In this document: positions 7,495-15,972 of the stretch, piece after piece
Layout of the letters: every line of letters starts with the position of its first letter
How positions within the stretch are numbered: the first letter of the stretch is position 1
NCBI RefSeq assembly: GCF_009296315.1
Contig: NZ_WHLY01000002.1
Coordinates: 434,001 to 498,000 of the forward strand
DNA: 64,000 bases
Source of the DNA: Salmonirosea aquatica
GTDB lineage: Bacteria > Bacteroidota > Bacteroidia > Cytophagales > Spirosomataceae
Reading direction: 5' to 3'
The notes under the pieces: generated by a model
Databases searched by the model: none
What the model was told of the DNA's origin: nothing
The model's input: the letters and a program-made list of their open reading frames with translations, nothing else
Program-made: the position numbers and the translations under genes

Positions 7495-10400
7495 TTACAT
7501 ATTCCGACGGTACTGCCCTCCGGCCCGGTAGAGTACCGATGAGAGCTGCCCCAGCGTACACACCTTCGTAGCTTCCATGAGGTGCTCGAAGATATTTTCT
7601 CCCCCTTGCGCCGCTTCGAATAGCATGTGAAGGGCTGCCTGCGCTACCTCTTCATTTTTTCGCTGGAAATCCAGTTTTGACTGCACGGCGTATTGCTTTT
7701 CGTCCTCATGAGCCCGAATCACCTCGCCGGGCTGCACGGTGGGTGAGCCTTTGGGATCAAGGTAGGTATTGACCCCGACCAGAGGTAGCTCACCCGTATG
7801 TTTTTTCATTTCATAGTGCATGGATTCGTCTTGAATCCTACCGCGCTGATACATGCGCTCCATCGCCCCCAGTACCCCACCCCGTTCGTTCAGACACAGG
7901 AACTCCTGGTACACGGCCTCTTCGACCAGATCTGTAAGTTCTTCCACAACAAAAGAGCCCTGTAATGGATTCTCGTTTTTGGTCAGGCCAAATTCTTTAT
8001 TGATAATAAGCTGGATCGCCACCGCCCGGCGCACACTTTCCTCGGTGGGCGTGGTAATAGCCTCATCGTATGCATTGGTATGGAGCGAATTACAGTTGTC
8101 GTACACGGCCAGTAAAGCCTGTAAGGTTGTACGAATGTCGTTGAAAGCTATTTCCTGCGCGTGGAGGCTGCGACCGGAAGTCTGGATATGATACTTGAGT
8201 TTCTGGCTACGCTCGTTGGCTTTGTACTTGAATTTCATGGCTTTGGCCCAAATCCGCCGCGCCACTCTTCCCAACACTGTATATTCGGGATCCATGCCAT
8301 TGGAAAAGAAGAACGAAAGATTGGGAGCGAAGTCATCAACATGCATGCCCCGCGCCAGGTAGTATTCCACGAAAGTAAAGCCATTGGACAAGGTGAACGC
8401 CAATTGCGAAACCGGATTGGCACCCGCCTCGGCGATATGGTACCCTGATATGGAAACCGAATAGAAATTCTGCACCTGATTCTGTACGAAATGAGCCTGG
8501 ATATCGCCCATCATGCGCAAGGCAAATTCGGTGGAGAAAATGCAGGTATTTTGAGCCTGATCTTCTTTCAGGATGTCGGCCTGCACGGTACCCCGCACTT
8601 TTTTCAAAGTACTGGCTTTTATCCGGGCGTAGGTGTCGGCGGGTAGTACCTGATCGCCTGAGGTACCCAGCAGTAGCAAACCCAGTCCATCGTTTCCTTC
8701 GGGCAGGTTGTCAAGGTACCTCATGGCGGGGGCAGTGTCGAACGGTTGCAGCCATCCTTCAGCTATGCCTTTCTCCACCCCGCCTTTTTCTTTAATGTAC
8801 AGCTCGCATTGCTGGTCGATGGCGGCATTCAGAAAAAAACCCAAGAGCATGGGAGCCGGACCATTGATCGTCATCGAAACGGACGTAGCGGGATCGCAGA
8901 GGTTAAATCCGGAATACAGAATTTTGGCATCGTCCAGCTTGCAGACGTTCACGCCTGAGTTGCCCACTTTCCCGTAAATGTCCGGGCGAAAATCGGGATC
9001 TTCGCCGTAGAGCGTCACCGAGTCGAAGGCCGTCGAAAGCCGCTTGGCTGACATACCCCGCGAGACGTAATGGAAGCGGCGGTTGGTCCGGTCGGGGCCG
9101 CCTTCACCGGCGAACATCCGGGTAGGGTCTTCACCCTCGCGTTTGAGGGGAAACACCCCTGCCGTAAAAGGAAATTCCCCTGGCACGTTTTCGGTCAGCT
9201 GCCAGCGAAGAATATCACCCCAATCCTTATACGCAGGCAGAGCTACCCGGGGTACCTTTAGTCCCGAAAGCGTTTCTGTGAATAGCTGTTGCTCGAGTAC
9301 CTTACCCCTGACCTGGAACTGGTAAACGGGCTGGGCGTAGCGATGCTTCATCTCGGTCCAACCGTTGAGCATTTTCCGACATTTGGGGTCAAGCTTCGTT
9401 TCGGTTTCAGAAATTAATTCTTCAATCCCATCGATAAGCCCTTTCCCTGAGAACCCATCCTCGTTTCCTAGCATTTCCCGCGTCCCGGTCAACTGGTAGA
9501 GACGCGTGGCCAGTTGGCTTTGTGACTTTACGAACTCCGCGTACGAGCGCGCCGATTCCACGATTTCAGCCAGGTACCTTATCCGTTCTGCGGGAATTAT
9601 GGCAGAAGTTTGCGTCGAATCTTTTTGCGGTATCTCCTGATTTCCCTCTGCTTTTTCCACTTCCTCCTCCCCGTTTTCTAATTCTCTCAACAACCAGGCA
9701 AAGAGAGCATCCATACCCGGATCATTAAATTGGGACGCTATGGTTCCAAAAATGGGTAGCGACTCGTCGGTACTTTCCCATAGCGTATGATTGCGGCGAT
9801 ACTGCTTACGTACCTCGCGCAACGCATCCAGCGAGCCCCGTTTGTCAAATTTGTTGACGGCGATAGCGTCCGCAAAATCCAGCATGTCTATTTTTTCCAG
9901 TTGGGTAGCGGCACCATAGTCGGCGGTCATGATATACAGACATAGATCAGCAAATTCCGTAATTTCCGTATCCGACTGCCCGATGCCTGACGATTCCAGT
10001 ATAATCAGGCTGTACCCGGCACGCTGGCAAATAGCGATGGCATCCCGCACGTACGGACTCAGACTGCGGTTTCCCCCACGGGTAGCGAGCGAGCGCATAT
10101 ATACCCGACCGTTATGAAATTCCGGGTTGAGGGAATTCATGCGAATCCGATCGCCAAGCAGGGCGCCTCCTGACTTGCGCTTACTGGGATCGACCGAAAG
10201 GATAGCGACCGTTTTCTGGGTATCTTCCAGCAGGTACCTCCGCACGAGCTCATCCACTACCGACGACTTACCTGCTCCGCCGGTACCCGTTATTCCCAGC
10301 ACCGGGCTTTTTCCAAATGATATAGGTAAGGTACTGAAGAGTTGTTTATAAGCAATAGGATCGTTTTCTGCAACGGTTATCAGACGGGCTACCGCACTTT

Positions 10401-10895
10401 CTCCTGAGATTTCAGGTGAAGTAAAGGGTAACGTGTCACCTTTCCATTTCAATGGAAAATCACAAGCTTGCAGCAGATCGTCGATCATGCCCTGCAAACC
10501 CATCCTGCGGCCGTCGTCGGGCGAATAAAGGCGTGTGACACCATAATCGTGCAACTCATTGATTTCGTGGGGCAGAATGGTACCCCCTCCACCGCCGAAT
10601 ACCTGGATATAACCCGCATTTCTCTCGCGCAGCAGGTCGATTATGTATTTGAAAAACTCAACGTGTCCCCCTGATAGCTAGTGATCGCGATACCCTGTAC
10701 ATCTTCCTGTACCGCAGCTTCCACAATTTCGAGGGCCGAGCGATTATGTCCCAGATGGATCACCTCTGCCCCGGAAGCCTGCATGATCCGACGCATGATG
10801 TTGATGGCTGCGTCGTGTCCGTCGAAGAGGCTACCTGCCGTGAGGATGCGTATCGGGTACCTGTATTTTTTCACGTTCAATTCATCCGCCTTCAT
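7495..10895 (-). pseudogene. icmF: Fused isobutyryl-CoA mutase IcmF, reading frame broken by one missing base
   Basis: This is the coding region of a B12-dependent acyl-CoA mutase fused to its own GTPase chaperone. The N-terminal B12-binding domain is encoded at 10895-10641 ([24 protein letters not shown]). The rest (7495-10640) carries a G3E GTPase with Walker [33 protein letters not shown] and NKFD, then the mutase barrel ([27 protein letters not shown]). Phe in FDSVTLYG, where methylmalonyl-CoA mutase has Tyr, points to IcmF rather than MCM. At 10667-10671 there is a run of five C (G on the coding strand) where six would keep the frame. With one base added the protein would be 1133 residues, normal for IcmF. 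All motifs are otherwise intact, so this is a very recent mutation, a sequencing error or frameshift-controlled expression. Confidence 0.88.
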
Positions 10896-11171
10896 TTTCT
10901 TATAAGGTTTTATGACTGCCTGGGCCGTACCTTCTGTTGCTATGCCAAGCGAGCGTATATCTTTTCTTGAAATCCGATGAATTTACCACGATATCATCAC
11001 AATCCAACTCCTGGGATGAAGGAATGCTTTACAATTACGCAATGTTTTTGTAGATTAATGCCAGGATGTGATGCAGTTGAAAATAAGGCAGGAGTTCGAT
11101 CATTAAATCCCATCCAGTTGATTAAGGGCATGGTTATTGCTCACTTATCCACTAAAAACCCTCCCTTGAAT

Positions 11172-11828
11172 ATGCCAGACATTTCCAAAAAAAACCGCGA
11201 GTCGCCAAAAATCAGAAACAATCCCAAGATCAAGCTACTTAAAAAGAACGCCCGCCAAAGGAGCTTGCTTGAAAACCTGGAGTCTGATAATACGTACCAG
11301 GATTTGGAGGAGATTATGGCGGGTATCTCAGAGGACACCCTGCTGACTGAAGACAAGAGCGTGTACCATCTGAAAGGGAAGTACGAACGTTATTGGCTCG
11401 ACCGGACGAAAAATATTCTTCACAAAGACATACTCATCATCCAGCCCAATGGGAACGTAGTGATTCGCTCTCCTAGAAACATCTACCATGGCGAGGCTTA
11501 CTACTTCCTCAATTCCCAACTACAGCTCGACATCTACCTTCAGAACGATGAACTGCGCATCGGACTGACCTTACTGGGTTATGTAGGACGCCACGACATC
11601 AAGGATATCCGCTGCATCCACGTCCTGAGCCTTTCGTCAGACCCTGACCTCAACCCCGTTGTCAATTATGAAATTCTGGTACCTGCGTTGCAGTTGGATG
11701 TGATTACGCTGCCGCAACTCATCGAAGTCGACAGCCTGGAATTCATGAAACTGACCCATAGGTACCCTGAGCTGTACCCGGGTTTGCAACGCCGCCATAC
11801 CTCGGCTCCGGCCCGCGTCGACTGGTAG
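11172..11828 (+). CDS. Conserved-looking protein of unknown function
   Basis: From ATG 11172 the product is 218 residues. It starts with a very basic stretch (MPDISKKNRESPKIRNN, IKLLKKNARQR) and then has a mixed alpha/beta body (ILHKDILIIQPNGNVVIRSP, YYFLNSQLQLDIYLQNDELR, IGLTLLGYVGRHDIKDIRC). The frame is open back to 10977, but residues encoded there look non-coding, so the later start is preferred. There is no signal peptide or membrane segment, so it is probably cytoplasmic. The basic N-terminus could bind nucleic acid (inference). I do not recognise the family. It is transcribed divergently from icmF. Confidence 0.55.
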   Translation: MPDISKKNRESPKIRNNPKIKLLKKNARQRSLLENLESDNTYQDLEEIMAGISEDTLLTEDKSVYHLKGKYERYWLDRTKNILHKDILIIQPNGNVVIRSPRNIYHGEAYYFLNSQLQLDIYLQNDELRIGLTLLGYVGRHDIKDIRCIHVLSLSSDPDLNPVVNYEILVPALQLDVITLPQLIEVDSLEFMKLTHRYPELYPGLQRRHTSAPARVDW

Positions 11829-11844
11829 AGGGGTACCTTTGGGA

Positions 11845-12285
11845 TTATTTCAAACGCTGCAGGAGCATGTCATTGAAGGTACGTTCGGCTTTATACAGCT
11901 CAACGAGTTGCTTGGCCGAAATCACGGTCAGGAACCGGGCCTGATATTCCTTGTCCAGTTCCAGTTGTTTCTGTTTTAGGTCCTGTACTTCCTTCAGGTT
12001 ATTCATAGCCTGATCGTCGGAAGCCCCTTTTTCGCCGACCAGCTGACGCATGGAACGATGAATGCTCCGTTTTTTTTCGGAGAACTCATTGTAAATGGGC
12101 CAGAAGTCTTTGGATTGCTCCGGGGTCAGGTTGATGCGATTGGTAATGATCGCAATCTTGGCGTCCTGAATCTTCCTGATTTCTTCCTCGTTGCGGCGTT
12201 GTCCGTAAGAATCAGAAAAAGAAAAAGTCAGCATGGTAAGCAAGAGGGCCGATAAAATGCAAAATTTGCGGTGCGTGGTATTCAT
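11845..12285 (-). CDS. Exported Spy/CpxP-like LTXXQ protein
   Basis: This 146-residue protein has a signal peptide (MNTTHRKFCILSALLLTMLT, cleaved near SYGQ). The helical mature part contains two Spy/CpxP-type signatures: NLTPEQSKDFWPIYNEF and a later long helix, KQLELDKEYQARFLTVI. Periplasmic Spy-like proteins buffer misfolded proteins or act as stress or metal sensors. It is the third gene of a minus-strand set headed by an ECF sigma factor and a probable anti-sigma factor, a recurrent trio in Bacteroidota, so it is likely part of an envelope-stress circuit (inference). Confidence 0.75.
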   Translation of the reverse strand: MNTTHRKFCILSALLLTMLTFSFSDSYGQRRNEEEIRKIQDAKIAIITNRINLTPEQSKDFWPIYNEFSEKKRSIHRSMRQLVGEKGASDDQAMNNLKEVQDLKQKQLELDKEYQARFLTVISAKQLVELYKAERTFNDMLLQRLK

Positions 12286-12318
12286 GGGTAAATGGGCTAT
12301 GTACTTGAAAAGAATACG

Positions 12319-12765
12319 TTAAATGGTCTCATCCAGCAGGATATCATCACTGAGCTGGTTACGTAGAAAATCCCTGTCAAGCCCGTCCAGATAGTTCATT
12401 ACAGTTGAATCGGTATCAAAAGCTGTCTGTACGGCGTTATTCTCGCTCAGATCATAATAGCTGATGTTTTCATCGGCCAGGTATTCCAGAATGGCTTCGT
12501 TGCTCACCTGGCTAAGGCGCTCGCTACCCAGCGGTCCCTGCTGTTGGGGGTAAGTGAACCAAACGAGGGCAATGATCAGGCTCATGGCTGCCGCCAAGGC
12601 CGCCGACCGCTGCCACGACCAGCTCACCCACGGACGCCGTTCGGGCGTGGCAGGTATGCGGGCCTGAATAATAGCCGGAAGCTTGTCGAAGTACCCGTCG
12701 GGTACCTCAAATGGAACGTGGCGTTCCAAATCATCGAGTCGTATTCGCTTGTCTTTCATGGTCAT
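12319..12765 (-). CDS. Probable membrane anti-sigma factor
   Basis: This 148-residue protein has a cytoplasmic N-terminus (IRLDDLERHVPFEVPDGYFD), one transmembrane helix near residues 50-68 (SAALAAAMSLIIALVWFTYP) and a C-terminal periplasmic part rich in acidic residues. It lacks the zinc-binding HxxxCxxC of ZAS anti-sigma factors. The gene starts 47 bp after the ECF sigma gene ends, and the arrangement sigma factor - TM protein - Spy-like protein supports the call. Function is from context, not from a catalytic motif. Confidence 0.65.
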   Translation of the reverse strand: MTMKDKRIRLDDLERHVPFEVPDGYFDKLPAIIQARIPATPERRPWVSWSWQRSAALAAAMSLIIALVWFTYPQQQGPLGSERLSQVSNEAILEYLADENISYYDLSENNAVQTAFDTDSTVMNYLDGLDRDFLRNQLSDDILLDETI

Positions 12766-12812
12766 GTTCTATTCGCAATCTCCTGCTAGGACAATATTCG
12801 GGTAGCAGTAGT

Positions 12813-13355
12813 TTAATCGGTACCGTTTAAATAATCCTCGATTTTCTTAGTGGCCCAGTGGTATGAAGCCTTTAGGGCCCCTACCGAGGTACCTGTCACT
12901 TCCGACATATCTTCATAGGGCATTTCTTCAAAATAGCGCATATTGAAAACAAGCCGCTGTTTTTCGGGTAACGTCAGAATCGCCTTTTGCAGTTTCAATT
13001 GAATTTCGTCCCCTCCGATCAGCGGATCACTTTCCAGTTTATCGGCCAATTCACCCTCCACGTCATTGATAGGCACGAAGTAACGACGGCGCTTCTTTTT
13101 CAGGAAATTGATGGATTCGTTATGGGCAATCCGGAAAAGCCAGGTGTAGAGTTTAGAATCGCCCCGGAAATTCTCCAATGCACTCCATGCCTTAATGAAC
13201 ACCTCCTGGGTGATGTCGTTGGCGTCATCGTGGTCAATGACGATTTTACGCACCAGCCAATACACTTTCTGCTGGTAGGTACGCACAATCTGGTTGAAGG
13301 CATTCCGGCGAGTATCCGGGTTTCGGTAAAGCGCTAAGAGTTCTTCGTCGTTCAT
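12813..13355 (-). CDS. ECF-type RNA polymerase sigma factor (sigma-70 family)
   Basis: This 180-residue sigma factor has region 2 (VYWLVRKIVIDHDDANDITQ, FIKAWSALENFRGDSKLYTW, LFRIAHNESINFLKKKRR) and region 4 (LPEKQRLVFNMRYFEEMPYE, then MSEVTGTSVGALKASYHWAT). It would direct RNA polymerase to an envelope-stress-type regulon. It heads a three-gene minus-strand unit with the probable anti-sigma and Spy-like genes. A repeat-rich 80-bp gap separates it from the transketolase gene upstream. Confidence 0.93.
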   Translation of the reverse strand: MNDEELLALYRNPDTRRNAFNQIVRTYQQKVYWLVRKIVIDHDDANDITQEVFIKAWSALENFRGDSKLYTWLFRIAHNESINFLKKKRRRYFVPINDVEGELADKLESDPLIGGDEIQLKLQKAILTLPEKQRLVFNMRYFEEMPYEDMSEVTGTSVGALKASYHWATKKIEDYLNGTD

Positions 13356-13357
13356 TC

Positions 13358-13437
13358 AGTTGACAGTGGACAATTGACAATTGACAGTGGGAAAGCTTCA
13401 AAAAACTGTCCACTGTCCGCTGTCAATTGTCAATTAA
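13358..13437. repeat. Inverted cluster of the dispersed TGTCAACTGTCAACTA-type repeat
   Basis: About 80 bp are built from repeated units of TTGACAGT / CAATTGACAATTGACAG and, after a GC-rich centre, the complementary CTGTCAATTGTCAATTA. The right arm runs into the stop codon of the downstream transketolase gene. Similar units occur at 14545-14577 and 53094-53142. Confidence 0.75.
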
Positions 13438-14390
13438 CCCTTCCTTTCAATCGCCCGCTTGGCAGCGGCTACGATGTCCTTGGCAGTAAGCCCATACTTC
13501 TCCATCAGTTGGGCGGGGGTACCGCTTTCACCGAAACTATCGTTGACGGCCACGTACTCCTGAGGCACAAGCTGATTTTTGACCAGTACCTGCGCAATAC
13601 TGTCACCCAGCCCACCCAGGCGGTTGTGTTCCTCGGCCGATACCGCACAGCCCGTTTTCTTGACCGATTTCATGATTGCTTCTTCATCGAGCGGCTTTAT
13701 CGTATGGATATTGATAATCTCGGCGTCGATTCCTTCTTTTTCCAGCATTTCACCCGCCTGAATGGCTTCCCATACCAAGTGACCCGTAGCGAAAATGCTC
13801 ACATCTTTTCCTTCATTCACCATCCAGGCTTTACCAATCTCGAATTTCTGATCAGGGTCGGTGAAAATAGGTACCACCGGACGGCCAAACCGCAGGTACA
13901 CCGGCCCTTCGTGCTCGGCAATGGCCATGGTAGCGGCTTTCGTTTGGTTATAATCGCAGGGGTTAATGACCGTCATGCCGGGCAGCATTTTCATCATGCC
14001 CAAATCTTCCAGAATCTGGTGCGTTGCACCATCCTCTCCCAGTGTTAGGCCGGCGTGCGAGGCACATATCTTCACATTCTTATTGGAATAGGCCACGCTC
14101 TGCCGAATTTGGTCGTACACCCTTCCCGTGGCGAAATTAGCAAATGTGGTAGCATAGGGAATTTTGCCACCGATGGTCAGTCCGGCGGAGACGCCGATCA
14201 TGTTAGCTTCCGAAATGCCACACTGGAAAAACCGCTCGGGATTTTCCTTAATGAATGGATCGAGTTTCAACGAGCCCACCAGGTCGGCACACAGGGCTAC
14301 CACGTCAGGATTATGCTTGCCTAGTTCATGCATGCCGGCGCCAAAGCCGGAGCGTGTATCTTTCTTTTCAGTATAGGTGTATTTCTTCAT
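13434..14390 (-). CDS. Transketolase, C-terminal (pyrimidine-binding) subunit
   Basis: This 318-residue protein carries the pyrimidine-binding and C-terminal domains of a split transketolase. Typical segments are RSGFGAGMHELGKHNPDVVA, ISEANMIGVSAGLTIGGKIP (catalytic Glu for thiamine diphosphate activation) and GPVYLRFGRPVVPIF. With the N-terminal subunit encoded upstream on the same strand it forms the two-chain enzyme that moves two-carbon ketol units in the pentose phosphate pathway. A DXS-like role is less likely because the pair matches split transketolases. The stop codon lies inside a dispersed repeat. Confidence 0.88.
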   Translation of the reverse strand: MKKYTYTEKKDTRSGFGAGMHELGKHNPDVVALCADLVGSLKLDPFIKENPERFFQCGISEANMIGVSAGLTIGGKIPYATTFANFATGRVYDQIRQSVAYSNKNVKICASHAGLTLGEDGATHQILEDLGMMKMLPGMTVINPCDYNQTKAATMAIAEHEGPVYLRFGRPVVPIFTDPDQKFEIGKAWMVNEGKDVSIFATGHLVWEAIQAGEMLEKEGIDAEIINIHTIKPLDEEAIMKSVKKTGCAVSAEEHNRLGGLGDSIAQVLVKNQLVPQEYVAVNDSFGESGTPAQLMEKYGLTAKDIVAAAKRAIERKG

Positions 14391-14544
14391 GTTTATATCA
14401 GTTTCAGGGATGAATTAATTTTCAGCCAATTGTTGTAGTTTTTTTAAATATTAAGCACTAATAGGCTTGATGATTTCCAAATCAACAAGAAATTTGTAAT
14501 TCTATATATGGAGTTTTTCCAGCTTCATCCAGTATATAATCTAG

Positions 14545-14577
14545 CTGACCACTGTTAGCTCTCAACTGTCAACTAAA
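14545..14577. repeat. Dispersed TGTCAACTA-type repeat copy
   Basis: The sequence CTCTCAACTGTCAACTAAA lies directly before the stop codon (minus strand) of the N-terminal transketolase gene. It shares its core with the cluster at 13358-13437 and the copy at 53094-53142. Confidence 0.6.
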
Positions 14578-15435
14578 TTAATAATCACCCATTGTTTCAT
14601 CCAGTTGATCTAGTGCGGTGGCAAGTTGCTCGTCGTTGGGTGCTACGCCGTGCCATTTGTGGCTACCCATCATGAAATCTACGCCGTAGCCCATGCCCGT
14701 TTCGAGCAGTACCATCACGGGTTTGCCGTGACCCGCTTTGCTACGGGCTTCGGTGATTCCTTTTACGACAGCGGCCATATCGTTGCCCTGCTCGATGTGC
14801 ATCACTTCCCAGCCAAATGCCTTGTATTTTTCACCCAAATCGCGGTTGTTCATCACTTTGATGGTAGGTCCGTCAATCTGTTGGCCGTTGAGGTCAATGA
14901 ATGCGATGAGGTGGCCGATTTCGTGGTGTGGCGCGAAGTTAGCCGCTTCCCAGACCTGTCCTTCCTGCTGCTCGCCGTCGCCCATCAGGACATATACCAG
15001 GTGATCGTCCTTATCGAGGCGTTTCGACAAAGCGGCTCCCATGGCGACCGACATGCCTTGCCCCAGCGAACCGGAGGCTACCCGGATTCCCGGCAGGCCT
15101 TCGTGCGTGGTCGGGTGTCCTTGCAAGCGGGAGTCTATTTTGCGGAAAGTGGCCAACTCTGACACCGGAAAGTACCCCTTGCGAGCCAGCACGCTGTACC
15201 ATACGGGCGAAATATGGCCGTTGGATAGGAAGAACAGATCTTCATCCTTGCCGTCCATGTCGAACACTACTTCACCCTCTTTTTCTTTCAAATGCATTTG
15301 GTCGAAATAGAGCGCTACAAACAATTCGGTGCAGCCCAGTGATCCACCCGGGTGGCCCGATTGGCAGGCGTGTACCATACGGACGATGTCGCGCCGCACC
15401 TGAGAAGCTATTTTTTCTAATTCTTTGATTTCCAT
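14578..15435 (-). CDS. Transketolase, N-terminal (thiamine diphosphate-binding) subunit
   Basis: This 285-residue thiamine diphosphate-binding half of a split transketolase shows CQSGHPGGSLGCTELFVALY, GHPTTHEGLPGIRVASGSLG and the cofactor motif MGDGEQQEGQVWEAANFA. It lies upstream of the gene for the C-terminal half (187-bp gap containing a dispersed repeat). The two products are expected to associate and act in the non-oxidative pentose phosphate pathway. The start at MEIKELEKIASQVRR is normal for the family. Confidence 0.9.
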   Translation of the reverse strand: MEIKELEKIASQVRRDIVRMVHACQSGHPGGSLGCTELFVALYFDQMHLKEKEGEVVFDMDGKDEDLFFLSNGHISPVWYSVLARKGYFPVSELATFRKIDSRLQGHPTTHEGLPGIRVASGSLGQGMSVAMGAALSKRLDKDDHLVYVLMGDGEQQEGQVWEAANFAPHHEIGHLIAFIDLNGQQIDGPTIKVMNNRDLGEKYKAFGWEVMHIEQGNDMAAVVKGITEARSKAGHGKPVMVLLETGMGYGVDFMMGSHKWHGVAPNDEQLATALDQLDETMGDY

Positions 15436-15522
15436 GTTTGAGATTAATTTTGAATGACCAAATGAGTGAATGAAAGAATCGCGTTTGATTTCAATTCTAT
15501 CCTATACTCAATCAGCCTATCT

Positions 15523-15972
15523 TTAAGAAAGTATTTGACTTGTGTGTTCTTTGGTGTTCACTTTGCTGATAATGTCCTCGATTTTTCCCTGCTCATCGAT
15601 GACGAAGGTTGTACGGATTGTTCCCAGGTAGGTACGTCCGTAGTTCTTTTTCTCACCCCATACGCCGTAGGATTCCACAACTGCGTGGTCGGTGTCGGCG
15701 ATGAGCGGGAAGGGTAGGTCAAATTTCTTGATGAATTTCTGGTGCGACTTTTCATCGTCCACGCTAACACCGACTACCGCGTAGCCCTGCGCCAGCATGC
15801 GTTCGTAGTTGTCGCGCAGGTCACAGGCCTGAGCTGTGCAGCCGGGAGTATCATCTTTGGGATAAAAGTACAAAACCAGTTTTTTGCCTTTGAAATCGTG
15901 CAGGCTGATCGACTGGCCATCCTGGTCTTTGGCCGTAAAATCGGGGGCGGAATCGCCAACTTGAAGTGTCAT
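15523..15972 (-). CDS. bcp: Thioredoxin-dependent thiol peroxidase (Bcp/PrxQ family)
   Basis: This 149-residue peroxiredoxin reduces hydrogen and alkyl peroxides with thioredoxin as electron donor, in the cytoplasm. The active site DTPGCTAQACDLRD holds the peroxidatic Cys45 and a resolving Cys50 five residues later, the PrxQ pattern. The N-terminus VGDSAPDFTAKDQDG is typical. The ATG overlaps the stop of the M23 peptidase gene (ATGA at 15969-15972), so the two are translationally coupled. Confidence 0.92.
   Translation of the reverse strand: MTLQVGDSAPDFTAKDQDGQSISLHDFKGKKLVLYFYPKDDTPGCTAQACDLRDNYERMLAQGYAVVGVSVDDEKSHQKFIKKFDLPFPLIADTDHAVVESYGVWGEKKNYGRTYLGTIRTTFVIDEQGKIEDIISKVNTKEHTSQILS

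Noticed and set aside
10468-10970. Plus-strand open frames over the icmF N-terminus
   Set aside because: They are explained by the broken minus-strand icmF frame.
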